Shown piece by piece: positions 1 to 7,683 of a DNA stretch of 20,676 bases (position 1 is its first letter; each line of letters begins with the position of its first letter). The stretch covers positions 1,054-21,729 of the forward strand of contig CYKH01001984.1 of NCBI GenBank assembly GCA_001460835.1, read 5' to 3'. The position numbers and the translations under genes are program-made. This stretch comes from Bodo saltans. Lineage: Eukaryota > Euglenozoa > Kinetoplastea > Eubodonida > Bodonidae. The notes under the pieces were generated by a model. That model was not told where the DNA came from. It saw only the letters and a program-made list of their open reading frames with translations, and searched no databases.

Positions 1-458
1 GAGGCCTGTGCGTCTGCACACCGTCGGGGCCCACAAGGGGGCAGAAGCCGGCACCAAACACCTCGTCCGCTGCCCTTTTTGCGAAAACCGTGGACACGGG
101 TTTCGCCGAGCCTCCTCTCACGGCCCCGTTTCGCATGGCGGAGGCGGTGTCGGAGAGAAGCCGGGCATTCAGCGTCATCAGCTCCGAAACCTCCGAAAAG
201 AGTGGCCACGCGCATGCGGCAATTTCTTTGCCATTCATCTCGCGGCGTGCTGGCGCCATCTCGAAGGCTTCCTGAGCAAAAGCCGTTCGGAACGCCTCGT
301 GCTGTACGCGTGCGGCGCTTTTCGTGGACTTCCATGGGAAGAGCTCTCTCCCCAGCCAAAAAATCGGCAGGGAGGTTTGGCAGTTCAGAACCCAACTCGT
401 TGGAGAGTTCTAAAATTACCTCTGCCGCGTTCGGCGCTTGCGGGTTTGCTTCTGCCAT
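1..458 (-). CDS. Unrecognised protein, 5' part, cut by left edge; apparent frameshift
   Basis: A minus-strand reading begins at an ATG at 458 (MAEANPQAPNAAEV...) and stays open to the edge. About 30 nt upstream lie a pyrimidine tract and an AG on the same strand, as expected for a trans-spliced start. The first roughly 33 codons look like protein in this frame. Beyond about 358 the frame becomes Arg/Gly-rich and shadow-like, while the neighbouring frame reads as convincing protein (AFRTAFAQEAFEMAP, then PLFSEVSELMTLNARLLSD) to the edge, with G/C-ending codons. That second frame is closed upstream by TAG near 410, so the simplest model is one gene with a 1-nt shift. The six-A run at 358-363 (+ strand) is a candidate site. 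The helical pattern faintly recalls a RhoGEF (DH) domain, but I would not assign it. It is the only supported minus-strand gene here. Confidence 0.5.
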   Translation of the reverse strand, partial: MAEANPQAPNAAEVILELSNELGSELPNLPADFLAGERALPMEVHEKRRTRTARGVPNGFCSGSLRDGASTPRDEWQRNCRMRVATLFGGFGADDAECPASLRHRLRHAKRGRERRLGETRVHGFRKKGSGRGVWCRLLPPCGPRRCADAQA

Positions 459-487
459 TCTTCTTCGCGAAAAGTTGCCTCAACCTC

Positions 488-520
488 CTTTTGTGGTGGG
501 GGAGAAAAAGCGGAAAGAAA
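488..520 (-). promoter_or_regulatory. Probable trans-splice acceptor of the left-edge gene
   Basis: Read on the minus strand, a C/T-rich tract (about 520 to 497, including five T then five C) is followed by the first AG at 489-488, about 30 nt before the ATG at 458. The layout matches kinetoplastid spliced-leader addition sites. It is inferred from sequence only. Confidence 0.5.
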
Positions 521-1073
521 TAACGAAGAATAAAAGAGGAAAGAAAGGTTCTCAGCAAATTCCGCGCCAACACGGGACCCTTCCAGGGTAGAAAACGGAA
601 GCAGAGAAAAAACGTTCCAAAGGAAATTTCAAAAGGGAGAAGTAATTGCAAGCTACAACCTCTTTGGGTGTGCCGTTGCAAAACAACAAGAAAACAGCAA
701 GCAAGAAGTGCGAAATGCAAAGAACACGAAGTGCAAATTCTTTGACAGATAATTGAAATTCTTTTGCATTTAAATACATATCTGGTGATGAATAATGGCC
801 GCATGTGTTGCTACCAAAAAACCGCAAACAAGACCCCCACTACGCCGCATGGCTCCCCTACTAAGCATCTATCCACTGCGCCTTTAGGTCAACGAGACCA
901 AGGGCAGCGATGAGAGCACGGAGAGAATTCACAAATTCGTGTGTGAAAAGGCGGGGTCATGGCGAATGTCGATGGGAGAGGGCTGGTGGATGTGGAGAAG
1001 GACGTGAGAGGAGGCATTGTACCCCAAGATGTAGGATCATACCAATTGAAGAACGCGATGTCTGATGACTGAG

Positions 1074-1107
1074 GGAAAGTTGATACTGGCGGAAAGTTGA
1101 TACTGGC
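1074..1107. repeat. Perfect tandem duplication of a 17-bp unit
   Basis: The unit GGAAAGTTGATACTGGC occurs at 1074-1090 and again, immediately adjacent and identical, at 1091-1107. It lies in non-coding sequence. A 17-bp unit is not a multiple of three, which argues against it being coding. It is probably a slippage-type duplication. Confidence 0.9.
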
Positions 1108-1573
1108 TGAGGTACGTTTACAATTGCCACAGGATGTGTCACGTTCATAGGCATAGGTGCTGGCTGTGGAAGGAGGCTCGGAATGGAGGCTCGTTGCTGC
1201 AACTGTGCGTGAAACAATGCATCGGATGAGGTAGTAACGGCTTGGGTAAAGATAGTAGAGTGATACAACGCTCCTTGCCGAGGCATCGTAACCTCAATTC
1301 TGCCTCCCCGTTTGACAGTGTGGGCCTACCGTCCTGTTGCCAATGACACAATGCCGTTGCAATTTCGTCACCACGTGAGGGACGTCATGGTCCTGACGTA
1401 TGCGGTTATGCGAATGTCTTCACTGGGTGTCATGAGAAACCACTATCACGCGAGTTGACTTATAGCTGCCTCGCAATTCATTGCGGGCTTACAGGGACAA
1501 ATTGTACTCAGCATTTGCAAGAAAGCCACCAGCCCCTAAAAAAATAAATAATAAAAAGTTTTCCAAACTTTTC

Positions 1574-2647
1574 ATGTGCTCTAAGAACTTTCACTTTCAA
1601 ATCAAACAAGAAACAAGAAATCATATCATCCAAGGACATCAAATGTTTGATTGTCCTGATTGGCGAATGCTTCAAGCTTCACTCCTTGGTGGGTGCAAAG
1701 CGCTTAAAATTCACTCACTGGTCCCACTCGAGAGAGGGCAGTGGATGTTTGAATTACTTTGCGGTGCTCGCTGCTTGGATCCGGCAGTGGTTGCACTTTG
1801 CAGAGTTGTTGGTTGTCCCTCGTTGTCTTCGGAAATTGTGAACTCAGTTGACAAGTTCCGAAGCAACCCGAGGTACGAGAATTTTGTGAAAAAAATTCTC
1901 TTTTCGCACCTCCGGGAGCATGGGCATGGCACGGATCGCAGTGACCACCTGCGAGCCCGCCTTGACTCTGCATTCGACTGGCTGGTGCACGAATCATTTG
2001 GTGGGGAGGCGCAGGCTGACAAGTCATTTGCCACGGTTTTCAATTTAAGTGAAACCGATTTCCAGATAGTTGCACCTTTTAGAAAGCACTTTGCCTCAGA
2101 GTTGTTTCAAGCCATCGTCAATTTCTTCTTACGGTACTATTTCGATGGAGTTTCACCAGCAACGATATCAAAGACGAAAAAGACTTTTATTTCGTTTCTT
2201 CCACTTCGAGAGAACCGAAGCTGGTGGTGCCTCTCGCGATGTGTTGCTCCTTTCGACTTGCGACTAACTCCTCGTATCCATGTACCGGAGCTGGCGTGGA
2301 ATATCATTCATCGTGGAACAAGCGAATTTATTCCACTACTTTTGAATTTATTTGGTTTTGACAACGACAGCGACAGAATGGCAAACGAGCAAGAGGCAAC
2401 CAGTGCTTTTCAAATGATGCAAGCCGAAATATTTTCTTTTCATCAGAAAGTCGTGCCTTCTCAATCTGTACAAAGTTTATTGATGGAGAGGCCACAGGCA
2501 ACAAATTGGCCATTTGGTCGCTTGCGAAATCCTAAAATGAAATTTCAACATTCGTTGATAGAATCATTGGTGAAGAAATGCCCTCAGTTGGTGTCCGATG
2601 TGGGTTGCATACACGTGCGTGATTTTGTGGTCGTTCAGCCAAATTGA
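1574..2647 (+). CDS. Hypothetical protein, 357 aa, in the strand-switch region
   Basis: The frame is open from after a TAG at about 1461 to a TGA at 2645-2647. The first ATG in it is at 1574 (MCSKNFHFQI...), giving 357 aa; a second ATG at 1643 (MFDCPDWR...) is possible. I recognise no domain. The protein is rich in Phe and Trp, has mixed helical stretches (for example FASELFQAIVNFFLRYYFDG), no signal peptide and no clear transmembrane segment. The region is more A/T-rich than the genes downstream, and the upstream pyrimidine tract is weak, so the splice acceptor is unclear. The length of the frame favours a real or recently real gene. It could be a lineage-specific gene or a remnant of a larger mobile or contingency family. 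Confidence 0.55.
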   Translation: MCSKNFHFQIKQETRNHIIQGHQMFDCPDWRMLQASLLGGCKALKIHSLVPLERGQWMFELLCGARCLDPAVVALCRVVGCPSLSSEIVNSVDKFRSNPRYENFVKKILFSHLREHGHGTDRSDHLRARLDSAFDWLVHESFGGEAQADKSFATVFNLSETDFQIVAPFRKHFASELFQAIVNFFLRYYFDGVSPATISKTKKTFISFLPLRENRSWWCLSRCVAPFDLRLTPRIHVPELAWNIIHRGTSEFIPLLLNLFGFDNDSDRMANEQEATSAFQMMQAEIFSFHQKVVPSQSVQSLLMERPQATNWPFGRLRNPKMKFQHSLIESLVKKCPQLVSDVGCIHVRDFVVVQPN

Positions 2648-3368
2648 GTGCATCAAAACACCACAAATCAAAAGGACTCTCTCCCTTGTTTAACTGTATC
2701 GCGCTCTCCCTCCTTTGCAGCAACTCCGCATAACGCTGTTGCAATTACAAACTGCCACTGCCCCTTTCGCTTTTTTCTGATCGAACATCAAGATCGTGAT
2801 ATTGTGTTCCCGAAGGTCATTTGATGTTCTAAGGTGGTCCCAGATCATGGTGTCCCGATGTGGTAGAAGGTTTGCCGCCGTTGGCGGTGACGGTCGACCT
2901 CCAGCTGGCCACTGGTGCACCGGAGCAATAACAACGCGCCGATCAACATGACGGTGACGACAACGATCAGCCCAATCGAGATTGCTCAGACGACTGTGGT
3001 GGCGCGATCCTACGGACGAACAGCAGATTCTCGTGAGAAGGGAGTGTGTTTCACGAGGCTGCGGTGTCGTCGGGCAGCAGCGACGCAGCGCTGAACTTCA
3101 CGACGTCAAAGTGCCACGTGTCGCTGAAGTCCGCTGTGGGTGGTGTCGAGACGTGTTGCTGTCCAACCCCACAAAAACAATCAATATTTTCTTGTTGTTC
3201 CCAGTTCAGTGCCCTTCAAAAAAACACTATTCCCACGTTTCTAATGACCCCACGTGTGGCTCTTTGGGTCAACGGTAGAGAAAAAGGTACTTAGTTGTGC
3301 GAGCGACCTTCGTTTTCGTTGTAGATTGCAACTGTTGGTGATTGTTTTTATTTCCCTTTCTAGAGCAT
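2648..3368 (+). other. Intergenic stretch with possible decayed coding remnant
   Basis: There is no intact gene. The ends are A/T-rich, but about 2860-3160 is G/C-rich and carries short coding-like pieces in different frames, interrupted by stops. One runs from an ATG at 2948 (MTVTTTISPIEIAQTTVVARS...); another covers about 3046-3170 (VSSGSSDAALNFTTSKCHVS...). This pattern would fit an old frameshifted gene, though I recognise no family. The stretch ends in the pyrimidine tract that precedes TSR1. Confidence 0.35.
3343..3363 (+). promoter_or_regulatory. Trans-splice acceptor of TSR1
   Basis: A nearly pure pyrimidine tract (3343-3361) ends in TAG, with AG at 3362-3363, only 5 nt before the ATG at 3369. 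It rules out the alternative upstream TTG at 3342 and fixes the start. Confidence 0.8.
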
Positions 3369-5717
3369 ATGCCTCAAAACAAATCTCACAAGCAGAAGTT
3401 TGCGTCAAAGCACGCCATTGCTGAGCGGCAACAAGGTCGAGCTGTGACACATCCATCTGGTCCGAAAGCAGCAGCGCCGTCACACAGTAAGGAAAAGTCG
3501 CGCCAAGCAGCAGACGCATGGAGGAAGAAGAAAAACGATGCAGTTCTTGTGCAACGAAGGATTGGGACTGTAGGAGCACCAAAGATTCTTGGAATTGTTC
3601 CAATCAACGAAACTGCAAATCCACTGTTTGTTGCAGCTGCACTGGAATCTGTAGTGACCGGTGAAGACTCTTCCTCGCCAACGTACCCGCGAACAATTGT
3701 CTCCAAGAGCCTTAAGCAGAGATTCACGCTCGTCCTCGAAAACGATGGAAATGAGCAACGAATTTCTGATGTTGGGAAGGTTTCAGACATTATGATCCTT
3801 GTTCTTGACTGTTCTCAAGGTGTCCAAGAGGCAATTCAGGACTTGAATGAAGACGCCGGCGGCGATGATGGAATGAGCGGGACAACTTGGTTCAATGATG
3901 TCGGTTTGTGTGTCACAGACACAACGCGCGAGATTGTGTCAACTCTGAATGCTCAAGGGTTGCCGAGCGTCACCGTCGTTCTTCAAGGGCTTGAATCATT
4001 CGAGAACTCAAGAAAGAAACTGAAGACAATCAAAGTTCATCGCCGGTATTTTGAATCTGTCTTTGGTGATTCTGTGAAGATATTTGTCCATGAGACTGAT
4101 GCGGACATCCAAACCCTCCTTCGAACTATTTCTGTGATGCACTTACGTTCATTAAAGTGGCGCGAGTTCCGTCCGTACTTCGTCGTAGAGGAAATGGCTG
4201 AAGTAAACGACGACTTTGAAGTTCGTGGGTATGTTCATGGAAACAATTTGAGTGCCAATCAGTTGCTTCACCTCACTGATCATGGAACCTTCCAGATTTC
4301 ATCGATCACCGACATCGGCGACCCACATCCACTCACTCGCTCTGCAGGTGTTGCCAAGGGACTTATTGATGAAAGTACCGAGGAGTCTCGTGAGCCACTG
4401 ACATGCATTCAGGCTAGTGAAACAGTGGAAGACGAGGGCCTTGCAACAGAAGCAGATGTTGAGTTTGAGAAAGCGAAGACGAAGAAGATTCGTGTCCCAG
4501 CTGGTGTCTCGGAGTATCAAGCGGCTTGGTACGAGTTCGAAGATGGAAATGAAGTCCCAGAGGTCGTTGCAGAACCAGTTGAGGAAACCCCCAACGACGA
4601 CGATTTTATGGACATGGATGCCCTTTCTTACCGAACAACCCAAACTGACCTTGACTTCTTGAAAGCAGCTGACGTAATCAGGCACGAGAGGATGACAGAC
4701 GAAGAGCGACTTGAAGAAATGCAGAAACTGAAGGACATGAGTGAAGAAGAAATGTGGAACTCTGACATGGTGGACACACCAGTGAATCTCCCTGCTCGCC
4801 AACGTTTTGCGAAATATCGTGGGATGAAAAGTTTTCAAACTGGTGTGTGGGACCCAAATGAGAACCTTCCAATTCAATATGGACACATTTTCAAGCTTCA
4901 AGGATACAACCGCGTTCGCGACGCATCGATCGAGAAGTCGAGCATTGGTGCGGCGAAAGAGGGCATGTACGTCAGCATAAAGCTGCTTGGTGTTTCAAAG
5001 GAGCAACGCCAAGCAGCAGCAGCAGCGCCATTCATCATTTGCTCGGCTCAACTGGAACATGAACAGAAATGGTCAGTTCTTCACTTTCACGTGCAAAGAA
5101 ATACCGAACTTGAGGGTGCAATCAAGTCGAAGACCCCCGTTCTGGCGCACGTTGGATTCCGAAAGTTTTATGTTTCTCCAGTTTTTAGTGACCCCACTGT
5201 TGGCGATAGAACTCGATTCGCGCGGTTTTTCCATGAAGGAGAAAAATTTAGAATCGCGTCGTTTTATGGCCCGATTTCATTCCTACCATGCCCGCTGCTG
5301 ATGTTTTTAGTTCCCTCGCTTGAAGAACAAGCGGAAAGCAATTCTCTCAGACTTGCTTGCTTTGGTGGTGCACTCCCACCAAATCCCGATTTGCTTATTC
5401 TGAAGCGAACAGTTCTCACCGGCCGCGTGGCGATGATCAACAAAAAGCACAGCGTGATCAAGTACATGTTCTTCAACGAAGATGACGTCAATTGGTTCAA
5501 GCCTGTAGATCTCTACACGAGATATGGGCGCCGTGGAAAGATTTTGAAGGCTGTCGGAACTCATGGTCTTTTCAAGGTTGCACTCAACGACCAAATCATG
5601 CAGCACGATGTGATTTGCATGGATCTTTTTAAGCGTGTCTTCCCCAAGTGGACAACCGTTGCGTTCAATTCAACTGATCTGGCTCCAGCGCCGTCAGGCA
5701 ACGAGGAAGACGAGTGA
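3369..5717 (+). CDS. TSR1: Pre-rRNA processing protein TSR1 (40S ribosome assembly)
   Basis: The product is 782 aa, close to yeast Tsr1 (788 aa). In other eukaryotes Tsr1 sits on late pre-40S particles and keeps translation factors off until cytoplasmic maturation. The N-terminus is basic (KSHKQKF...). A GTPase-like region follows, in which the usual P-loop is replaced by APKILGIVPIN at about 70-80 with no GK(S/T), as expected for Tsr1 as opposed to its active relative Bms1. An AARP2CN-type domain lies at about 240-320, then an acidic segment (about 400-420). The conserved C-terminal BMS1/TSR1 region includes YRGMKSFQTGVWDPNENLP and, near the end, GTHGLFKVALNDQIMQHD followed by LFKRVFPKW. The start at 3369 is set by the AG at 3362-3363. 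It is the first recognisable gene of the + strand cluster. Confidence 0.95.
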   Translation: MPQNKSHKQKFASKHAIAERQQGRAVTHPSGPKAAAPSHSKEKSRQAADAWRKKKNDAVLVQRRIGTVGAPKILGIVPINETANPLFVAAALESVVTGEDSSSPTYPRTIVSKSLKQRFTLVLENDGNEQRISDVGKVSDIMILVLDCSQGVQEAIQDLNEDAGGDDGMSGTTWFNDVGLCVTDTTREIVSTLNAQGLPSVTVVLQGLESFENSRKKLKTIKVHRRYFESVFGDSVKIFVHETDADIQTLLRTISVMHLRSLKWREFRPYFVVEEMAEVNDDFEVRGYVHGNNLSANQLLHLTDHGTFQISSITDIGDPHPLTRSAGVAKGLIDESTEESREPLTCIQASETVEDEGLATEADVEFEKAKTKKIRVPAGVSEYQAAWYEFEDGNEVPEVVAEPVEETPNDDDFMDMDALSYRTTQTDLDFLKAADVIRHERMTDEERLEEMQKLKDMSEEEMWNSDMVDTPVNLPARQRFAKYRGMKSFQTGVWDPNENLPIQYGHIFKLQGYNRVRDASIEKSSIGAAKEGMYVSIKLLGVSKEQRQAAAAAPFIICSAQLEHEQKWSVLHFHVQRNTELEGAIKSKTPVLAHVGFRKFYVSPVFSDPTVGDRTRFARFFHEGEKFRIASFYGPISFLPCPLLMFLVPSLEEQAESNSLRLACFGGALPPNPDLLILKRTVLTGRVAMINKKHSVIKYMFFNEDDVNWFKPVDLYTRYGRRGKILKAVGTHGLFKVALNDQIMQHDVICMDLFKRVFPKWTTVAFNSTDLAPAPSGNEEDE

Positions 5718-5807
5718 GTTCTAATAATAAACATTCGGATAAGTCAGTCTTCAATTTGCTTGTTCACCACACAAGAACTGTGCGAGCTACTTTGCGTCTT
5801 ATTACAG

Positions 5808-5826
5808 TCCACTTTACTTGTTTTAG
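5808..5826 (+). promoter_or_regulatory. Trans-splice acceptor of succinyl-CoA synthetase alpha
   Basis: A pyrimidine-rich tract (5808-5824) ends in TTTTAG, with AG at 5825-5826. This leaves a 24-nt leader before the ATG at 5851. Confidence 0.7.
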
Positions 5827-5850
5827 CACACAGGGAGAAATTTCAATTAA

Positions 5851-6753
5851 ATGTTTCGCAAGACTTTCGTCCGCAATTTTGTCAACAAAGATACGAAGGT
5901 AATTTGCCAAGGTATCACTGGCAAGCATGGAACGTTCCACACAACACAAGCAATTGCCTACGGCACTAAGATGGTTGGTGGTGTAAACCCAAAGAAGGCA
6001 GGTTCGACGCACCTTGACCTCCCCATTTTCGGCACTGTTGCGGATGCTATGAAAGCTACAGGAGCGACCGCATCTGCGATCTACGTTCCTCCCCCAGGTT
6101 GCGCTGCAGCCATTGAGGAAGCTCTCGAGGCCGAAGTTCCCCTTGTCGTTGTGATTACGGAGGGTATTCCCCAGTGGGACATGCTCCGCGTGAAGTCCAT
6201 GCTCCTTTCTCAGACAAAGACTCGCATGATTGGCCCCAATTGTCCTGGCGTGATCCGCCCTGGAGAGTGCAAGATCGGCATTATGCCTGGTCATATTCAC
6301 TCCAAGGGAAAGATTGGAGTGGTCTCTCGCAGCGGCACCCTCACATACGAGGCAGTGGCGCAAACCACCAAAGTGGGGTTGGGCCAGACCGTATGCGTTG
6401 GCATTGGTGGCGATCCATTCAACGGAACCAACTTTATCGACTGCCTGAAGTTGTTCCTCGAGGACCCCGAGACGGAGGGCATCATTATGATTGGCGAGAT
6501 TGGTGGATCTGCGGAAGAGGAAGCTGCTGAGTACCTGAAGAATCACCCTATCAAGAAGCCCACTGTTAGCTTTATTGCTGGCGTCACAGCACCCCCAGGC
6601 CGAAGGATGGGACACGCTGGTGCCGTGATTTCCGGTGGAAGCGGCACGGCAAGTGCTAAGATCAAGGCACTGGAGGCTGCTGGTGTTACAGTCACGGAGT
6701 CGCCTGCTCGCATGGGTGTTACCATGCTTGAGGTTCTCAACGGAAAGAAGTGA
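5851..6753 (+). CDS. Succinyl-CoA synthetase (succinate-CoA ligase) alpha subunit
   Basis: A 300-aa mitochondrial TCA enzyme subunit. With the beta subunit it converts succinyl-CoA to succinate while making ATP or GTP, and in kinetoplastids it also serves the acetate:succinate CoA-transferase cycle. The CoA-binding Rossmann domain is clear ([20 protein letters not shown] at about 19-38, then GGVNPKK). It is followed by IGPNCPGVI (127-135), [10 protein letters not shown] (158-167) and [12 protein letters not shown]. The phosphohistidine is His255 in [14 protein letters not shown]. The N-terminus [10 protein letters not shown] is short, basic and free of acidic residues, suiting a brief mitochondrial presequence. 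The length equals that of typical alpha subunits. All key residues are present. The beta subunit is not in this window. Confidence 0.97.
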   Translation: MFRKTFVRNFVNKDTKVICQGITGKHGTFHTTQAIAYGTKMVGGVNPKKAGSTHLDLPIFGTVADAMKATGATASAIYVPPPGCAAAIEEALEAEVPLVVVITEGIPQWDMLRVKSMLLSQTKTRMIGPNCPGVIRPGECKIGIMPGHIHSKGKIGVVSRSGTLTYEAVAQTTKVGLGQTVCVGIGGDPFNGTNFIDCLKLFLEDPETEGIIMIGEIGGSAEEEAAEYLKNHPIKKPTVSFIAGVTAPPGRRMGHAGAVISGGSGTASAKIKALEAAGVTVTESPARMGVTMLEVLNGKK

Positions 6754-6880
6754 GGCATATGACCAAAGGAACGAGAAAAGAAGGAGAAAAAAGCAGAAAA
6801 GGATCGAGATAAGAAGCACCCCCCTCTGAGGCCTGCATTCCACCCCTCAACACAAATTAAGCCTCATGTTCATTGCTGCG

Positions 6881-6919
6881 TGTTTATTTGTAGATTTTTT
6901 TTTGAATTTCAATCATTAG
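6881..6919 (+). promoter_or_regulatory. Candidate trans-splice acceptors of eIF3j
   Basis: Two candidate sites are visible: TTTATTTGTAG with AG at 6892-6893, and a T-rich tract (about 6894-6917) ending in TTAG with AG at 6918-6919. Either leaves a short leader before the ATG at 6931. Which one is used cannot be told from sequence. Confidence 0.6.
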
Positions 6920-6930
6920 TTAGTAAGACA

Positions 6931-7551
6931 ATGGCCGACGAAGAATTTATCGACGCAGCTGACGACTGGGAATTGGAAGCCTTGCGCCAAGAGGAGGAGG
7001 AGGCAACACGCCTCCAAGAAGAAGAGAGACTCCGAAAGGAGAAGGAAGAAAAGGACAAAAAGCGTCGTCTGGCTGCTGAAACTGCCGCTGCTGCGGCAAC
7101 CGCCGCCGCAACAACAACAGTCGAAAGTGTCCCGCTGGATACAGAAGCGAAGCAGTTCCTTGAAACAGCGCAACGTGAGATGCAAGATCAGCAGGCGGCA
7201 GCCAACTTGCTTGGAAGCAAGGTAGACTCGTTTGCAGACAGAGAAATTCACACCGTTGAGGATGCAGCAAAGCTTGGTGCTGATATTGCTCAACGCTTTG
7301 CTCGTTTTGATGGCGAGTTTCTTGGCGCCGCTGCCACACCAGTGTTTGAGCATCTCCTCAAGGCATTTTCGGACGCTCTGGCACTCAGAGAACTGGAAAC
7401 TGCTCTCAATGTGGCGAAGCAGAACGCCAAGACCCACGCAAAATCGTCAGACAAGAAGCCAGCTAAACTGGTTCAAAATCAAAATGCCTTGGATTTGGAT
7501 ACAACCGATCGTGGTGGCGCTGCTGAAGCACAAGACGACTGTGGCTGGTGA
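6931..7551 (+). CDS. Translation initiation factor eIF3 subunit j
   Basis: The product is 206 aa. eIF3j is the loosely bound eIF3 subunit that sits in the 40S decoding centre and affects mRNA entry and recycling. Supporting features are the acidic N-terminus with DDWELEALRQ (about 11-20, a family hallmark), a Glu/Lys/Arg-rich coiled coil (about 20-50), a short Ala-rich stretch, and a helical core. The core ends in FEHLLKAFSDALALRELETA and a Lys-rich tail, matching the family's helix pairs. An acidic stretch with a terminal Trp (AQDDCGW) stands where other eIF3j proteins end in acidic and aromatic residues. Starting at 6931 rather than further upstream fits both the splice acceptors and the classic MADEE start. 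Sequence identity to characterised members appears modest. Confidence 0.8.
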   Translation: MADEEFIDAADDWELEALRQEEEEATRLQEEERLRKEKEEKDKKRRLAAETAAAAATAAATTTVESVPLDTEAKQFLETAQREMQDQQAAANLLGSKVDSFADREIHTVEDAAKLGADIAQRFARFDGEFLGAAATPVFEHLLKAFSDALALRELETALNVAKQNAKTHAKSSDKKPAKLVQNQNALDLDTTDRGGAAEAQDDCGW

Positions 7552-7645
7552 CGATTGGAGTGTCGCGCAAATGTGATAATAATGCGAGAGAAAAGAGAGA
7601 ATACGAATTCAAATTGAACGTGTGATTGCTCACATTTTTTAAAAT

Positions 7646-7677
7646 TATTTCTGTTGTTTGAACTTTTACGACTTCAG
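7646..7677 (+). promoter_or_regulatory. Trans-splice acceptor of the KIF-binding-protein gene
   Basis: A T-rich stretch (about 7646-7675) ends in TTCAG, with AG at 7676-7677, leaving 6 nt before the ATG at 7684. This makes 7684 the likely start rather than the TTG at 7654. Confidence 0.65.
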
Positions 7678-7683
7678 ATTTCG

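Larger units (their letters stand above)
459..1573. other. Gene-poor part of a probable divergent strand-switch region
   Basis: The gene to the left points left and every gene to the right points right, so this is the divergent gap between two polycistronic units. On the + strand, 490-750 is purine-rich. The remainder is mixed sequence with a 17-bp tandem repeat at 1074-1107 and small inverted repeats near 1382-1399 and 1472-1485. Minus-strand ORFs at 552-827 and 957-1286 have no recognisable protein character. In trypanosomatids such regions are RNA polymerase II start zones marked by variant histones. No motif for this can be read from the bases, so the role is an inference from gene orientation. 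Confidence 0.5.

Noticed and set aside
8-591. Overlapping + strand frames of 170-171 codons at the left end
   Set aside because: They are Arg-, Ser- and Gly-rich with no domain, and lie antisense to a better minus-strand reading that has a splice acceptor.
385-827. Minus-strand frames 385-804 and 552-827
   Set aside because: They overlap the purine-rich stretch, whose complement gives artificial Phe/Leu/Cys-rich peptides. The first also overlaps the better-supported start at 458.
957-1286. 109-codon minus-strand frame with an ATG
   Set aside because: The composition is Ser/Pro/Gln-rich without a domain, it spans the 17-bp tandem repeat, and no clear acceptor precedes it. It is possible but unsupported.
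3438-3610. Loss of the P-loop in TSR1 as a defect
   Set aside because: Tsr1 proteins are known to have a GTPase-like fold without nucleotide-binding residues, so this is normal for the family.
5764-6843. 359-codon minus-strand frame opposite the succinyl-CoA synthetase gene
   Set aside because: It is a shadow of a strongly biased and unmistakable + strand gene, with Cys/His/Leu-rich content and no family resemblance.
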